Source: Pedococcus badiiscoriae
Lineage (GTDB): Bacteria > Actinomycetota > Actinomycetes > Actinomycetales > Dermatophilaceae
Reading direction: 5' to 3'
Assembly: GCF_013408925.1 (NCBI RefSeq)
Contig: NZ_JACCAB010000001.1
Span: 1 to 64,000 of the forward strand
Length of the DNA: 64,000 nucleotides
Shown: piece after piece, positions 1 to 8,688 of the stretch
How positions within the stretch are numbered: position 1 is the stretch's first letter
How the letters are laid out: each line of letters starts with the position of its first letter
Notes under the pieces: model-generated
Seen by the model: only the letters and a program-made list of their open reading frames with translations
Told to the model about the DNA's origin: nothing
Databases searched by the model: none
Translations under genes and position numbers: made by a program

Positions 1-1238
1 TCGCTGGCCGGGAACGACGTGGCCGCGCCGCTGTCACCCTCGTGGTGGGCGACGTAGGTCGGCAGCACCTTGCGGAAGGCGTCCTTGGCGTCGGTCAGCG
101 CGATGCGGTCCTGCGGGCGCTTGGGTCCCGCGATCGACGGCACGACGGTGGACAGGTCGAGCTCGAGCCGCTCCGAGTAGCGCGCCTCGGGCTGGTCGGG
201 CCCGGCGTGCAGCCACATGCCCTGCTCCTTGGCATACGCCTCGACCAGAGCGACGGACTCGTCGCTGCGACCCGTCAGACGCAGGTAGTCCAGGGTGACG
301 TCGTCGATCGGGAAGATCGCGCAGGTGGAGCCGAACTCCGGGCTCATGTTGCCGATGGTGGCGCGGTTGGCCAGCGGCACGGCCGAGACCCCTTCGCCGT
401 AGAACTCGACGAACTTGCCCACGACGCCGTGGTCGCGCAGCTGCTCGGTGATGGTCAGCACCACGTCGGTCGCGGTCGCGCCGGCCGGGATGGACCCGGA
501 CAGCTTGAAGCCGACCACGCGCGGGATGAGCATCGAGACGGGCTGGCCGAGCATGGCCGCCTCGGCCTCGATACCGCCGACGCCCCAGCCGAGCACACCG
601 AGGCCGTTGACCATCGTGGTGTGCGAGTCGGTGCCGACGCAGGTGTCGGGGTAGGCCACCCCGTCACGGACCATCACGGTGCGGGCGAGGTGCTCGATGT
701 TGACCTGGTGGACGATGCCGGTGCCCGGGGGCACGACCTTGAAGTCCTCGAACGCCGTCTGCCCCCAGCGCAGGAACTGGTAGCGCTCACCATTGCGCTG
801 GTACTCGATCTCGACGTTGCGCTCGAAGGCGTCGGCGCGGCCGAAGACGTCGATGATGACCGAGTGGTCGATGACCATCTCGGCCGGGCTGAGCGGGTTG
901 ATCTTGGCCGGGTCGCCACCGAGGTCGGCCACGGCCTCGCGCATGGTCGCGAGGTCGACGATGCACGGCACACCGGTGAAGTCCTGCATGAGGACCCGGG
1001 CAGGGGTGAACTGGATCTCGGTGTCCGGGTCGGCGGTCTCGTCCCAGGCGCCGAGGGCGCGGATGTGGTCCGCCGTGATGTTGGCACCGTCCTCGGTGCG
1101 CAGGAGGTTCTCCAGCAGCACCTTCAGGCTGTACGGGAGGGTCTCGCTGCCCTCGACCGCGCTCAGCCGGTAGATCTCGTAGGAGTTGTCACCGACCTTC
1201 AGCTCACCGTGGGCGTTGAAGCTGTTCGTGCTGGCCAC
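1..1238 (-). CDS. acnA: Aconitate hydratase, N-terminal part (runs off left edge)
   Basis: Aconitase of the TCA cycle, interconverting citrate and isocitrate in the cytoplasm with a [4Fe-4S] cluster. About 412 N-terminal residues are present of the roughly 900 usual in the family; the cluster cysteines lie beyond the edge. Seen in the translation: start [11 protein letters not shown], then [22 protein letters not shown] and [12 protein letters not shown], all AcnA-type signatures. The GTG start was chosen because AGGAG lies six bases upstream. The gene is monocistronic as far as visible, and a perfect 18-bp palindrome 65 bp upstream (1303-1320) suggests a dedicated repressor. Identification is secure; the regulator is unknown. 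Confidence 0.95.
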   Translation of the reverse strand, partial: MASTNSFNAHGELKVGDNSYEIYRLSAVEGSETLPYSLKVLLENLLRTEDGANITADHIRALGAWDETADPDTEIQFTPARVLMQDFTGVPCIVDLATMREAVADLGGDPAKINPLSPAEMVIDHSVIIDVFGRADAFERNVEIEYQRNGERYQFLRWGQTAFEDFKVVPPGTGIVHQVNIEHLARTVMVRDGVAYPDTCVGTDSHTTMVNGLGVLGWGVGGIEAEAAMLGQPVSMLIPRVVGFKLSGSIPAGATATDVVLTITEQLRDHGVVGKFVEFYGEGVSAVPLANRATIGNMSPEFGSTCAIFPIDDVTLDYLRLTGRSDESVALVEAYAKEQGMWLHAGPDQPEARYSERLELDLSTVVPSIAGPKRPQDRIALTDAKDAFRKVLPTYVAHHEGDSGAATSFPAS

Positions 1239-1302
1239 TGCCTGCTCCTTCGATGCTCGGGGTTCGATGCGGTGAGGATGCACCGTGAGGTCGTGCTCGA
1301 TT

Positions 1303-1320
1303 TATCTTGACGTCAAGATA
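1303..1320. promoter_or_regulatory. 18-bp perfect palindrome upstream of acnA
   Basis: TATCTTGACGTCAAGATA reads identically on both strands. It is A/T-rich against a GC-rich background and sits 65 bp upstream of the aconitase start, with a TTGACG that could be the -35 element inside it. A dimeric regulator controlling acnA is the natural reading; which family is not visible here. Confidence 0.7.
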
Positions 1321-1401
1321 TCACGTCGGTCAGGCCTGTGTCTGATCCTGCTCCACGGGCGCGCACAGCGAAAGTGGGGGTGGGCCGGCGCCGTCGACGG
1401 C

Positions 1402-2700
1402 TCACGCACCACCCTTCTCGAAGAGGGCGATGCACTCGACGTGATGCGTCATCGGGAACGCGTCGAAGGCCCGGAGCGCGGCCAGCCGGTACCCGGCCTG
1501 GGCAAGGAAGGCCGTGTCTCGGGCCAAGGCCGAGGGGTCGCAGGCGACGTAGGCGATGGCGCGGGCGCCCAGTGCGGCCACCTGGGCCGCGACGTCGCGA
1601 CCGGCTCCGGTGCGCGGTGGGTCCAGGACGACCACGTCGGCCCGCAGCGGCAGCAAGGGGTGCCGACGGAGCTTGCGCGAGCGTGGCGCGCGGCTGCGGG
1701 CTGGTCCCGACCGCTGCGCCCGCTGCACCCCGAACGCGTCGTCCACCCGGCCCCGCACCACGACGACCGACGGGTATGCCGCGAGGTTGCCTGCTGCCGA
1801 GGCGACCGCCTCACTGTCGGACTCCACCGCGATGACCTTGCCCGACTCCCCCACCCGCTCGGCCAGGGCCGCGGCGAACAGCCCGACCCCGGCATACAGG
1901 TCGAGGGCTGTCTCGCCCGGCTGGGGGTCGAGCATCTGGTTCACCATGTCGACGAAGGTCCCGGCAGCTGCGGGGTGCACCTGCCAGAAGCCGCGCGCGG
2001 ACACCTCGAAGGTGCCCGAGAAGCTCTGTGCCGCAACGCGTTCGGTGACCACCGGGGTGTCAGACTCGCCGCTGGGGACGGGGACCACGACGGTATCGCC
2101 CTGCGACGGCGCAGCCACGTCGACGGCGAGCTCGCCGGACCAGTCCTGGTCCAGGACCCCGGTCGCCAGCACGCGGGGGTCCGCGATGAGGCACGAGTCC
2201 ACGGGGACCACCTCGTGCGACCGGCTCCCCCTCAGCCCTGCCCGACCGGTCTCGTCGACCGCGAACTCGACGCGGGTGCGCCATCCCAGTCCGGTGTCGT
2301 CGCCGGACAGCGGCTCCACCTCGACCTCGACGTCGAGCGCGGCGAGCCTCGAGAACTGCTCGCGGACCACCGCGGACTTGAGCTCGCGCTGGTACGGGAG
2401 CGCGGCGTGCTGGAAGTCGCAGCCCCCGCAGAGGCCGGGCGCGGCATACCTGCACGGTGCCGCGACGCGGTGCGGGCTGGGGTCGAGGACCTCGATGCAG
2501 TCGGCGCGGACGAACCGCTGGCCCTCGCGCGCCTGCGTGACCTGAGCGTGGACCCGCTCCCCCGGCAGGGCATGCCGGACGAAGACGACACGACCCTCGT
2601 GCCTGGCCACGCAGAAGCCTCCGTGGGCCACGGGACCGATGTCGAGCGCGATGACATCGCCGACGGCCAGGGCCGCGGGCGTGGTCGGAGACGTGCTCAC
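1402..2700 (-). CDS. Class I SAM-dependent RNA uracil-5-methyltransferase (TrmA/RlmC/RlmD family)
   Basis: Predicted S-adenosylmethionine methyltransferase making m5U in 23S rRNA or tRNA. The 432-residue protein has an N-terminal TRAM-like beta domain (about 1-65), a cysteine cluster CRYAAPGLCGGC near residue 95 that fits the family's [4Fe-4S] site, the SAM motif LDLYAGVGLFA, the VVLDPPRTGAG motif, the catalytic-cysteine motif YVACDPSALARD and the C-terminal DAFPMTHHVECI block. A short arginine-rich insertion lies just before the DPPR motif. The GTG start overlaps the stop codon of the upstream transporter gene (GTGA), so the two are probably translationally coupled. Which RNA and which uridine are modified cannot be told from sequence. 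Confidence 0.9.
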   Translation of the reverse strand: MSTSPTTPAALAVGDVIALDIGPVAHGGFCVARHEGRVVFVRHALPGERVHAQVTQAREGQRFVRADCIEVLDPSPHRVAAPCRYAAPGLCGGCDFQHAALPYQRELKSAVVREQFSRLAALDVEVEVEPLSGDDTGLGWRTRVEFAVDETGRAGLRGSRSHEVVPVDSCLIADPRVLATGVLDQDWSGELAVDVAAPSQGDTVVVPVPSGESDTPVVTERVAAQSFSGTFEVSARGFWQVHPAAAGTFVDMVNQMLDPQPGETALDLYAGVGLFAAALAERVGESGKVIAVESDSEAVASAAGNLAAYPSVVVVRGRVDDAFGVQRAQRSGPARSRAPRSRKLRRHPLLPLRADVVVLDPPRTGAGRDVAAQVAALGARAIAYVACDPSALARDTAFLAQAGYRLAALRAFDAFPMTHHVECIALFEKGGA

Positions 2701-4703
2701 TGGCCGAGTCGGACCGAGCCCGCGGTCGGGCCGTCGAACCGCTCCTCGGCGCCCTCGGAGGAGGCCAGCTGCCAGGGGACGCTGGCCACCATCACACCCG
2801 GCGTGAACAGCAGCCGGCCCTTGAGCCGCAAGGCGCTCTGGTTGTGGAGCACCTGCTCGTACCACTTGCCCAGGACGTACTCGGGGATGTACACGACGAC
2901 CACGTCACGGGGGTGGCCGGACCGCAGGGACTTGACGTACTCGACGACAGGACGGGTGATCTCGCGGTAGGGCGAGTCCAGTGCCTTGAGCGGCACCGGG
3001 ATGTCGCGGCGGTCCCACTCCTCCTGCAGCGCCTTGGTCTCGTCCGGCTCCACGTTGACCGTGATCGCCTCGAGCTTGGACGGCCGGGTGGCCCGCGCGT
3101 ACGCGAGCGCGCGCAGGGTCGGCTTGTGGATCTTCGACACCAGGACGATCGCGTGCACCCTGCTCGGCAGCAGCTGCGCGTCGACGTCGTCCTCGCTGAT
3201 GCGCAGCTCCGCCCGCACCCGCTCGTAGTGCTTGTGGATGCGCAGCATGATGAAGAAGATCACGATCATCGCGGCGATCGCGTAGCCCGCGCCGTGGACG
3301 AACTTGGTGAGCAGGACCACCACGAGGACGAGGCCGGACATGGTCGCGCCGATGGCGTTGATCACCCTGCTGCGCATCATCCGGCGCCGTTGCGCGCCGT
3401 CGCGCTCCAGTCGCAGGTGCCGGTTCCAGTGCCGGATCATGCCGATCTGGCTCAGCGTGAACGACACGAAGACGCCCACGATGTAGAGCTGGATGAGCTT
3501 GGTGACCTCGGCGTTGTAGATGAAGATGAGCAGCGCAGCCGCGCCGGCCAGGATCAGGATGCCGTTCGAGAACGCCAGCCGGTCACCGCGGGTGTGCAGC
3601 TGGCGAGGCAGGTAGCCGTCCTTGGCGAGGATCGAGCCGAGCACCGGGAAGCCGTTGAACGCGGTGTTGGCGGCCAGGATGAGGATGAGCCCGGCGACGA
3701 TCGACACGAGGACGACCCCCGGGTGAAAGCCCGAGAACACCGCCTTCGCGACCTGTCCCATGATCGTGTCCTGGACGTAGGAGCCGCCGACCGGCCTGCC
3801 GTCACGCAACAGCTGGGTGCCCGGGTTCTCCGCGTACTTGATGCCGGTCCACTTGGCCAGGACCAGCATGGACATCAGCATCGTGATGGCGATGAGGCCC
3901 ATGAGCAGCAGGGTGGTCGCGGCGTTGCGGCTCTTGGGCTTCTTGAAGGCCGGCACACCGTTGGAGATCGCCTCGACACCGGTGAGCGCGGCGCAGCCGG
4001 AGGAGAAGGCCCGCAGCAGCAGGAACATCATCGCGAAGCTGCCGAGGGACTGGAAGCCCTTCTCCGGAGCCAGCGTCAGACCGGCGCTCTCCGCCTGCGG
4101 CAGGCTGCCGGACACCTCGCGGACCACCCCGACGATGCCCATCCCGATGACGCTCGCCATGAACAGGTAGACCGGGAAGGCGAAGGCCATGCCGGACTCG
4201 CGCACGCCCCGCAGGTTCATCGCCGTCAGCAGCACGACCAGCCCGACCGCCACGACCACCTCGTGGCCGCGGATCAACGGCAGGGCTGCGGCGGCGTTCT
4301 GCACGCCCGAGGAGATCGACACGGCCACGGTCAGCACGTAGTCGACCAGCAGGGCCGCGGCCACGGTGAGACCCGCTTTGGGGCCCAGGTTGGTGGTGGC
4401 CACCTCGTAGTCGCCACCACCCGAGGGGTAGGCGTGGACGTTCTGCCGGTAGGACGCGACCACCACGAGCATGACCGCGACCACGCACAGGCCGATCTGC
4501 CACGAGTGGGTCAGGGCGAGGAATCCGCCCGCCAGTCCCAGCGTCAGGAAGATCTCGTCAGGGGCGTAGGCCACCGACGACAGGGCGTCGCTGGCGAAGA
4601 TCGGGAGGGCGAGCCTCTTGGGCAGGAGCGTCTCGCCCAGTCGGTCACTGCGCATGGCGCGACCGACGAGCACGCGCTTGACGACACGTCCAGAGGTGGG
4701 CAC
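2697..4703 (-). CDS. APC-superfamily transporter, KimA-like potassium importer
   Basis: A 668-residue membrane protein with about 12 hydrophobic segments and a soluble C-terminal domain of roughly 170 residues. Motifs seen along it match KimA (YdaO), the proton-coupled K+ importer of Bacillus: SDALSSVAYAPDE, the SYRQ/YPSGGGDYEV region, LLVDYVLTVAVSISSG, FSSGCAALTGVEAISNG, LAANTAFNGFP and RGDRLAFSNGI. Divergent TrkA genes next door support potassium transport. In KimA the C-terminal region binds c-di-AMP; that is family knowledge, not visible here. A TAGAGT box seven bases before the GTG start suggests a leaderless mRNA. It could still transport an amino acid, as many APC members do. Confidence 0.75.
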   Translation of the reverse strand: MPTSGRVVKRVLVGRAMRSDRLGETLLPKRLALPIFASDALSSVAYAPDEIFLTLGLAGGFLALTHSWQIGLCVVAVMLVVVASYRQNVHAYPSGGGDYEVATTNLGPKAGLTVAAALLVDYVLTVAVSISSGVQNAAAALPLIRGHEVVVAVGLVVLLTAMNLRGVRESGMAFAFPVYLFMASVIGMGIVGVVREVSGSLPQAESAGLTLAPEKGFQSLGSFAMMFLLLRAFSSGCAALTGVEAISNGVPAFKKPKSRNAATTLLLMGLIAITMLMSMLVLAKWTGIKYAENPGTQLLRDGRPVGGSYVQDTIMGQVAKAVFSGFHPGVVLVSIVAGLILILAANTAFNGFPVLGSILAKDGYLPRQLHTRGDRLAFSNGILILAGAAALLIFIYNAEVTKLIQLYIVGVFVSFTLSQIGMIRHWNRHLRLERDGAQRRRMMRSRVINAIGATMSGLVLVVVLLTKFVHGAGYAIAAMIVIFFIMLRIHKHYERVRAELRISEDDVDAQLLPSRVHAIVLVSKIHKPTLRALAYARATRPSKLEAITVNVEPDETKALQEEWDRRDIPVPLKALDSPYREITRPVVEYVKSLRSGHPRDVVVVYIPEYVLGKWYEQVLHNQSALRLKGRLLFTPGVMVASVPWQLASSEGAEERFDGPTAGSVRLGQ

Positions 4704-4710
4704 GGCCAAC

Positions 4711-4716
4711 ACTCTA
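4711..4716 (-). promoter_or_regulatory. -10 box of the KimA-like gene, probable leaderless start
   Basis: On the minus strand TAGAGT is followed by seven bases and then the GTG start at 4703. This spacing places the transcription start at or next to the start codon. The 79-bp divergent spacer (4704-4782) leaves no room for a long leader or a c-di-AMP riboswitch. Confidence 0.5.
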
Positions 4717-4782
4717 GGCGGCAGCATCCACCGCTGCGCGCCGCCCTGCAGACGCCGGACGCCGCGGTGTACCGTCGGCGGC

Positions 4783-5451
4783 GTGCACTTCGTCATCATG
4801 GGCTGCGGCCGGGTGGGCTCCTCCCTCGCGCACAGTCTCGAGAGCCAGGGCCACGACGTCGCGATCATCGACCAGGAGGAGTCAGCGTTCCGCCGGCTCG
4901 GCTCCTCGTTCGAAGGTCGCAGGGTCACCGGCGTCGGGTTCGACCGCGACACCCTGCACGAAGCCGGCATCGCGGATGCCTACGCGTTCGCCGCTGTGTC
5001 GAACGGTGACAACTCCAACATCCTCGCGGCCCGGGTGGCCCGCGAGACGTTCGGCGTCGAGCACGTCGTCGCCCGCATCTACGACCCCGGCCGCGCCGAG
5101 GTCTACCAGCGACTCGGCATACCCACCGTGGGGACGGTGAAGTGGACGGCCGACCAGATGCTGCGCCGGCTGCTCCCCCAGGGGCACGTCCCCGAGCTCG
5201 TCGACCCGTCCGGCAACGTCGTCATCGCCGAGGTGACGGTCAACCCCGCCTGGGTGGGGCACCGGATCAGCGAGCTCGAGCAAGCCACCGGCACCCGCGC
5301 GGCCTACCTGACGCGGTTGGGTGCCGCGATCCTGCCGGGCGCCGACAGCGTCTTCCAGGAGGGCGACCTGCTCCACCTCGCCAGCCTCGCGACCGAGCTC
5401 CCCACCGTCGAGCGGACGCTGGACGCGCCGCCCGAGGTGACCGAGCACTGA
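4783..5451 (+). CDS. TrkA-family potassium channel/transport regulator (CeoB-like)
   Basis: Cytoplasmic RCK protein of 222 residues that gates potassium transport in response to nucleotides. The N-terminal Rossmann fold begins HFVIMGCGRVGSSLA, an NAD-binding GxGxxG variant, and the RCK_N domain fills about residues 1-130; the rest forms an RCK_C domain. The GTG start at 4783 gives the fold its first strand directly. It is the first of two tandem trkA genes, divergent from the KimA-like transporter. The second copy follows after a 101-bp spacer made mostly of a 15-bp tandem repeat. Family assignment is firm; the membrane partner is inferred from position. Confidence 0.9.
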   Translation: MHFVIMGCGRVGSSLAHSLESQGHDVAIIDQEESAFRRLGSSFEGRRVTGVGFDRDTLHEAGIADAYAFAAVSNGDNSNILAARVARETFGVEHVVARIYDPGRAEVYQRLGIPTVGTVKWTADQMLRRLLPQGHVPELVDPSGNVVIAEVTVNPAWVGHRISELEQATGTRAAYLTRLGAAILPGADSVFQEGDLLHLASLATELPTVERTLDAPPEVTEH

Positions 5452-5545
5452 GCAACGACTGAGCCCAACGACTGAGCCACCAAAGACTGAGCCACCAAAG
5501 ACTGAGCCACCAAAGACTGAGCCACCAAAGACTGAGCCATAAAGG
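5447..5545 (+). repeat. 15-bp tandem repeat between the two trkA genes
   Basis: Four exact copies of ACTGAGCCACCAAAG (5471-5485, 5486-5500, 5501-5515, 5516-5530) are preceded by two shorter degenerate copies (5447-5457, 5458-5470) and followed by one diverged copy. The first copy contains the TGA stop of the upstream gene, so the array appears to have grown from the gene end. The copy number is likely to vary among strains. Confidence 0.95.
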
Positions 5546-5552
5546 GAGCAGC

Positions 5553-6236
5553 ATGCGCGTCGTCATCGCCGGAGCGGGGAGCGTGGGCCGTTCGATCGCC
5601 CGCGAGCTCCTGCACAACGGCCACCAGGTGCTCCTCATGGACCGCGAGCGCAAGGACGTCCAGGCCAGCAAGATCCCGGACGCCAACTGGCTCCTCGCGG
5701 ACGCCTGCGAGATCACCGCCCTGCACGAAGCCGGCCTCGCCGAGTGCGACGTGGTCGTCGCAGCGACCGGTGACGACAAGGTCAACCTCGTGGTGTCCCT
5801 GCTGGCCAAGACGGAGTTCGGGGTGCCCCGGACCGTCGCCCGCGTGAACAACCCCAAGAACGAGTGGATGTTCGACGAGGCCTGGGGCGTCGACGTCGCC
5901 GTGTCGACCCCGCGCCTGATGACGGCACTGGTCGAGGAGGCCGTGAGCGTCGGTGACCTCGTCCGCATCTTCCAGTTCCAGCAGGGCAAGGCCACGATGG
6001 TCGAGCTGACCCTGCCGCCGGAGAGCCCGTATGCCGGCAAGCGCGTGGGCGACGTGGACTTCCCGGGAGAGACCGTGCTGGTCGGGATCATCCGCGAGGA
6101 CCACCCCATCGCCCCCAGCCGCGACGACTCGCTAGAGCCGCATGACGAGCTGCTGTTCATCTCGACGCCGGAGTTCGAGGACGAGCTCGAGGCGATGCTC
6201 AGTCCGGGTCAGAGGGTCCCGCGCGGCGAGGAGTGA
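5553..6236 (+). CDS. TrkA-family potassium regulator (CeoC-like)
   Basis: Second RCK protein, 227 residues. It opens RVVIAGAGSVGRSIA, a GxGxxG nucleotide-binding motif, followed by the acidic residue at the end of strand 2 (LLMDRERK), then an RCK_C domain from about residue 135. AAAGGGAG ahead of the ATG is a good ribosome binding site. The pair CeoB/CeoC is typical of actinobacteria, where the two proteins probably form a mixed regulatory ring. Its 3' end overlaps the convergent DUF3159 gene by 28 bp. Confidence 0.9.
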   Translation: MRVVIAGAGSVGRSIARELLHNGHQVLLMDRERKDVQASKIPDANWLLADACEITALHEAGLAECDVVVAATGDDKVNLVVSLLAKTEFGVPRTVARVNNPKNEWMFDEAWGVDVAVSTPRLMTALVEEAVSVGDLVRIFQFQQGKATMVELTLPPESPYAGKRVGDVDFPGETVLVGIIREDHPIAPSRDDSLEPHDELLFISTPEFEDELEAMLSPGQRVPRGEE

Positions 6237-6958
6237 GCTGAGCCCTCAGCCTCCGGCTCAGGCTCGGGCGATGGCGATGGCGATGGCGATGGCGATCGCG
6301 AGTCGATCGCGAGCTCGGCCGGCGTGTGTCCCTTGACCAGCAGCAGCCCCATCACGGCGACCCCGGCCAGCCACAACGGCCACCCGAGCACCACCTTCGC
6401 GACGCCGAGGAGGGCGACCTGCCCGGCGAGGTAGAGGGGCACCATCACGAGCAGCCTCAGGACGAAGAGGCTCACCAGGACCAGGGTGAGCCGCTGGCAG
6501 ACCCTGACCAGGCCGCTGTCACGGCGCCAGCCGACCGCGTCGTCGGCCATGCGCGGGTCGCCGGCGCCGACCATGAAGCCGACCAGCGGCCACCGGACCG
6601 CGACCGAGACCGTCGCGATGACCAGCATCACGGCATTCCAGATGATGCCGGGCAGGAAGGCGTCCTGGGCGCGGCCGCTGCGCAGGGCGAAGAAGGCCGC
6701 GATGGCCGTGGGGACCACCGCGGACAGCACGTACTGCAGGCTCTGCCGCTGCACGACCCGCAGGACGGCGAGGACCACCGTCCCCACGACGGACGCGACG
6801 ATGGCCGTCGTCAGGTCATGGCGCCACACCCAGAGGACGACGAACGCCAGCGTCGGCAGGGCGGTCTCGAACGAGCCACGCCAACCACCCAGGGCGGTGG
6901 ACAGGCGATGGCGGATGAGCTCCTCGACGGTGGCACCGGCGACGGGGTCAGTGGGCAC
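6209..6958 (-). CDS. DUF3159 membrane protein
   Basis: Integral membrane protein of 249 residues with about six hydrophobic segments between residues 30 and 225, matching the actinobacterial DUF3159 family of unknown function. The last 30 residues form a low-complexity tail of Ser-Pro and Glu-Pro dipeptides encoded by a hexanucleotide repeat (about 6260-6300). GTG start; the start overlaps the end of the OB-fold gene by 11 bp, so the two are co-transcribed. The 3' end overlaps the convergent trkA gene. No function can be assigned. Confidence 0.85.
   Translation of the reverse strand: MPTDPVAGATVEELIRHRLSTALGGWRGSFETALPTLAFVVLWVWRHDLTTAIVASVVGTVVLAVLRVVQRQSLQYVLSAVVPTAIAAFFALRSGRAQDAFLPGIIWNAVMLVIATVSVAVRWPLVGFMVGAGDPRMADDAVGWRRDSGLVRVCQRLTLVLVSLFVLRLLVMVPLYLAGQVALLGVAKVVLGWPLWLAGVAVMGLLLVKGHTPAELAIDSRSPSPSPSPSPEPEPEAEGSAHSSPRGTL
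6262..6297. repeat. Hexanucleotide repeat in the DUF3159 gene tail
   Basis: GCGATG-type units repeat about five times in a row and encode alternating Ser-Pro in the C-terminal tail of the DUF3159 protein. Slippage here would add or remove dipeptides without breaking the frame. Confidence 0.85.
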
Positions 6959-7370
6959 GCGGCGGGACGATCTCGTAGGAGGGGTTGAAGATCGTGGGGA
7001 CGCCGCGCGTGTGGGTCACGCGGCCGTGGACGCGCAGGTAGGTGCCCGGCTGGATGCCGCCGATCGTCCGGCGCCCGAGCCAGACGAGGTTGATCGTGCG
7101 GCTGCCGTCATAGAGGTCGATGACCAGCGCCGGGACGTTCACCCGCGGACGCAGGGTGACCGCGCGGACCGTCCCGGACACGGTCGCCTCCTGGCGGTCC
7201 TGCAGGTCGCACATGGGCGTACAGCCCATCCGGGCGGCGTCCTCCTGGAGCTCGTCGGCCTCGATCTGGGTCTCCGACTTGGTCAGCATCTCGCCGAGTC
7301 GCGACAACGCCGACTTGCGACCGTGCGCCGCGGGGCGGGGGGCGACGGTGGTGGGCTCCTTGATGGCCAT
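6948..7370 (-). CDS. OB-fold nucleic-acid-binding protein
   Basis: A 140-residue protein whose residues 60-140 match the OB-fold anticodon-binding type: TVSGTVRAVTLRP, LVIDLYDGSRTINLVWLGRR and LRVHGRVTHTRGVPTIFNP. The N-terminal 45 residues are polar. This small protein is conserved next to DUF3159 and DUF3710 genes in actinobacteria and probably binds RNA or single-stranded DNA; its target is not known. ATG start at 7370, nine bases downstream of the DUF3710 stop, so the genes form one operon. Confidence 0.85.
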   Translation of the reverse strand: MAIKEPTTVAPRPAAHGRKSALSRLGEMLTKSETQIEADELQEDAARMGCTPMCDLQDRQEATVSGTVRAVTLRPRVNVPALVIDLYDGSRTINLVWLGRRTIGGIQPGTYLRVHGRVTHTRGVPTIFNPSYEIVPPRAH

Positions 7371-7379
7371 GATGGTGTC

Positions 7380-8201
7380 CTACCTGACCTCGGTGATCTC
7401 TGGACCTCGTTCGAACGGCCTGAGGTCGTCGACCTGGACGGCGCCCTGGGCGGGATGGTCGGCTTGGGCCTCGTCACCGTCCGGGACCTGCATCTGCTCG
7501 GGGAGCTTGAGCACCAGCATCTCGCGGGGAGCCATCGCGCCCTCGCCACGCACGACCACGGTGCTCCGCACGACGTCGAGCAACGGCTCGGCTGCCTCGT
7601 CCTCGATCGCGGCGCGCCCGGAGAAGACCGCACGCAGGAACCAGCGGGGTCCGTCCACCCCGGCGAACCGGGCCGGGGCGAAGACGGTGCGCCCGTCAGG
7701 CCCCGCGGAGGGCATCCGCGTGCGCAGCTCGGTGCCGAACGGACCACGAGCCTCGTCGGCGGTGCCGCCCTGGGCGAGGATCGACTCGGCGATCTCCGCG
7801 CGGATGTCGTCCCAGATGCCGATCGTCTTGGGCGCGGCGAAGGCCTGGATCTGGACTGCCGAGTCACCGATGACGGCGGTGGCCCCGACGACCTGGTCGG
7901 CGGCCTCGTCCACTTCGAGGCGCAGCTCCATGCCCGGGACCCCTGCGATGCGCAGCGCGCCGAGGTCGAGTCGTCCGTCGTCCTCGAGGTCGACTTCCGA
8001 GGAGTCGAACGGTCCCACGTCGCCGGTTCGTCCCGCCGCCGAGACCACGTTCTCCTTGACGTCCTGGTCGGCGGCAGAGTCCTCGGCCTCACCGGCAGTG
8101 CCGGCAGCGCTGTCAGCCCCGGCAACGGTCGGATCGACCGTCGGGTCGACGTCCACCGCGTCAGTCGTGTCGGTGTTCTTGCCTCGTCGGAAGATTCCCA
8201 C
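7380..8201 (-). CDS. DUF3710 domain protein
   Basis: Soluble protein of 273 residues. It starts GIFRRGKN, passes through an acidic low-complexity stretch of about 65 residues, and then has the conserved DUF3710 domain (about 80-240) with a WDDIRAEIAESI block, the segment GGTADEARGPFGTELRT and WFLRAVFSG. The GTG start was chosen because the MGIFRR N-terminus is conserved in the family. It lies seven bases downstream of the dUTPase stop. No biochemical role is established for the family. Confidence 0.85.
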   Translation of the reverse strand: MGIFRRGKNTDTTDAVDVDPTVDPTVAGADSAAGTAGEAEDSAADQDVKENVVSAAGRTGDVGPFDSSEVDLEDDGRLDLGALRIAGVPGMELRLEVDEAADQVVGATAVIGDSAVQIQAFAAPKTIGIWDDIRAEIAESILAQGGTADEARGPFGTELRTRMPSAGPDGRTVFAPARFAGVDGPRWFLRAVFSGRAAIEDEAAEPLLDVVRSTVVVRGEGAMAPREMLVLKLPEQMQVPDGDEAQADHPAQGAVQVDDLRPFERGPEITEVR

Positions 8202-8208
8202 TGGTGAT

Positions 8209-8688
8209 TCAGTCCTTCGTTGTCTGGAGGTGGTCGCCGAAGCCGCCACTGGCACCATGCCCAGTGTCACCCCGCGAGGTGGCTTCGAGCGAATCAACCT
8301 CGAGGAACTCCACGCGCGCCACCTGCTGGACCACGAGCTGGGCGATGCGGTCTCCCCGACGCACGGTGAAGGCGTCCCGGGGGTCGAGGTTGACGAGGTT
8401 GACGAGGATCTCGCCCCGGTACCCGGCATCGACGGTTCCCGGGGCGTTCACGATGCTGATCCCGTGCTTGGCCGCGAGCCCCGAGCGTGGGTGGACGAGG
8501 CCGACCCAGCCGTCGGGGATCGCGAGCGCGACCCCCGTGGGCACCAGGCTGCGCTCCCCCGGCTCCAGGGTGATCTCGGTCGCGGCATACAGGTCCGCCC
8601 CGGCATCTCCCGGGTGGGCGTAGGACGGGAGCGGCAGGGTCGGGTCGATCCGGCGTACACCGACCGGGACCGTCGACGGAACGTCCAC
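8209..8688 (-). CDS. dut: dUTP diphosphatase
   Basis: Trimeric dUTPase that hydrolyses dUTP to dUMP, keeping uracil out of DNA and feeding thymidylate synthesis. The 159-residue protein has the family motifs in order: [11 protein letters not shown] (1), HPRSGLA (2), [14 protein letters not shown] (3), [11 protein letters not shown] (4) and a variant C-terminal arm motif GGFGDHL (5), where most homologues have GGFGSTG-like sequence. GTG start directly follows the DUF4193 stop codon with no spacer. The identification is secure. Confidence 0.95.
   Translation of the reverse strand: MDVPSTVPVGVRRIDPTLPLPSYAHPGDAGADLYAATEITLEPGERSLVPTGVALAIPDGWVGLVHPRSGLAAKHGISIVNAPGTVDAGYRGEILVNLVNLDPRDAFTVRRGDRIAQLVVQQVARVEFLEVDSLEATSRGDTGHGASGGFGDHLQTTKD

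Noticed and set aside
42..1310. Long plus-strand open frame opposite the start of the window
   Set aside because: Antisense shadow of the aconitase gene; its composition (Val/Gly/His/Asp-rich) is typical of GC-rich antisense frames.
2844..5009. 721-codon plus-strand frame
   Set aside because: Antisense shadow of the KimA-like transporter. The similar long frames at 16417-18819, 37051-40230 and 21068-23962 are also shadows of real genes.
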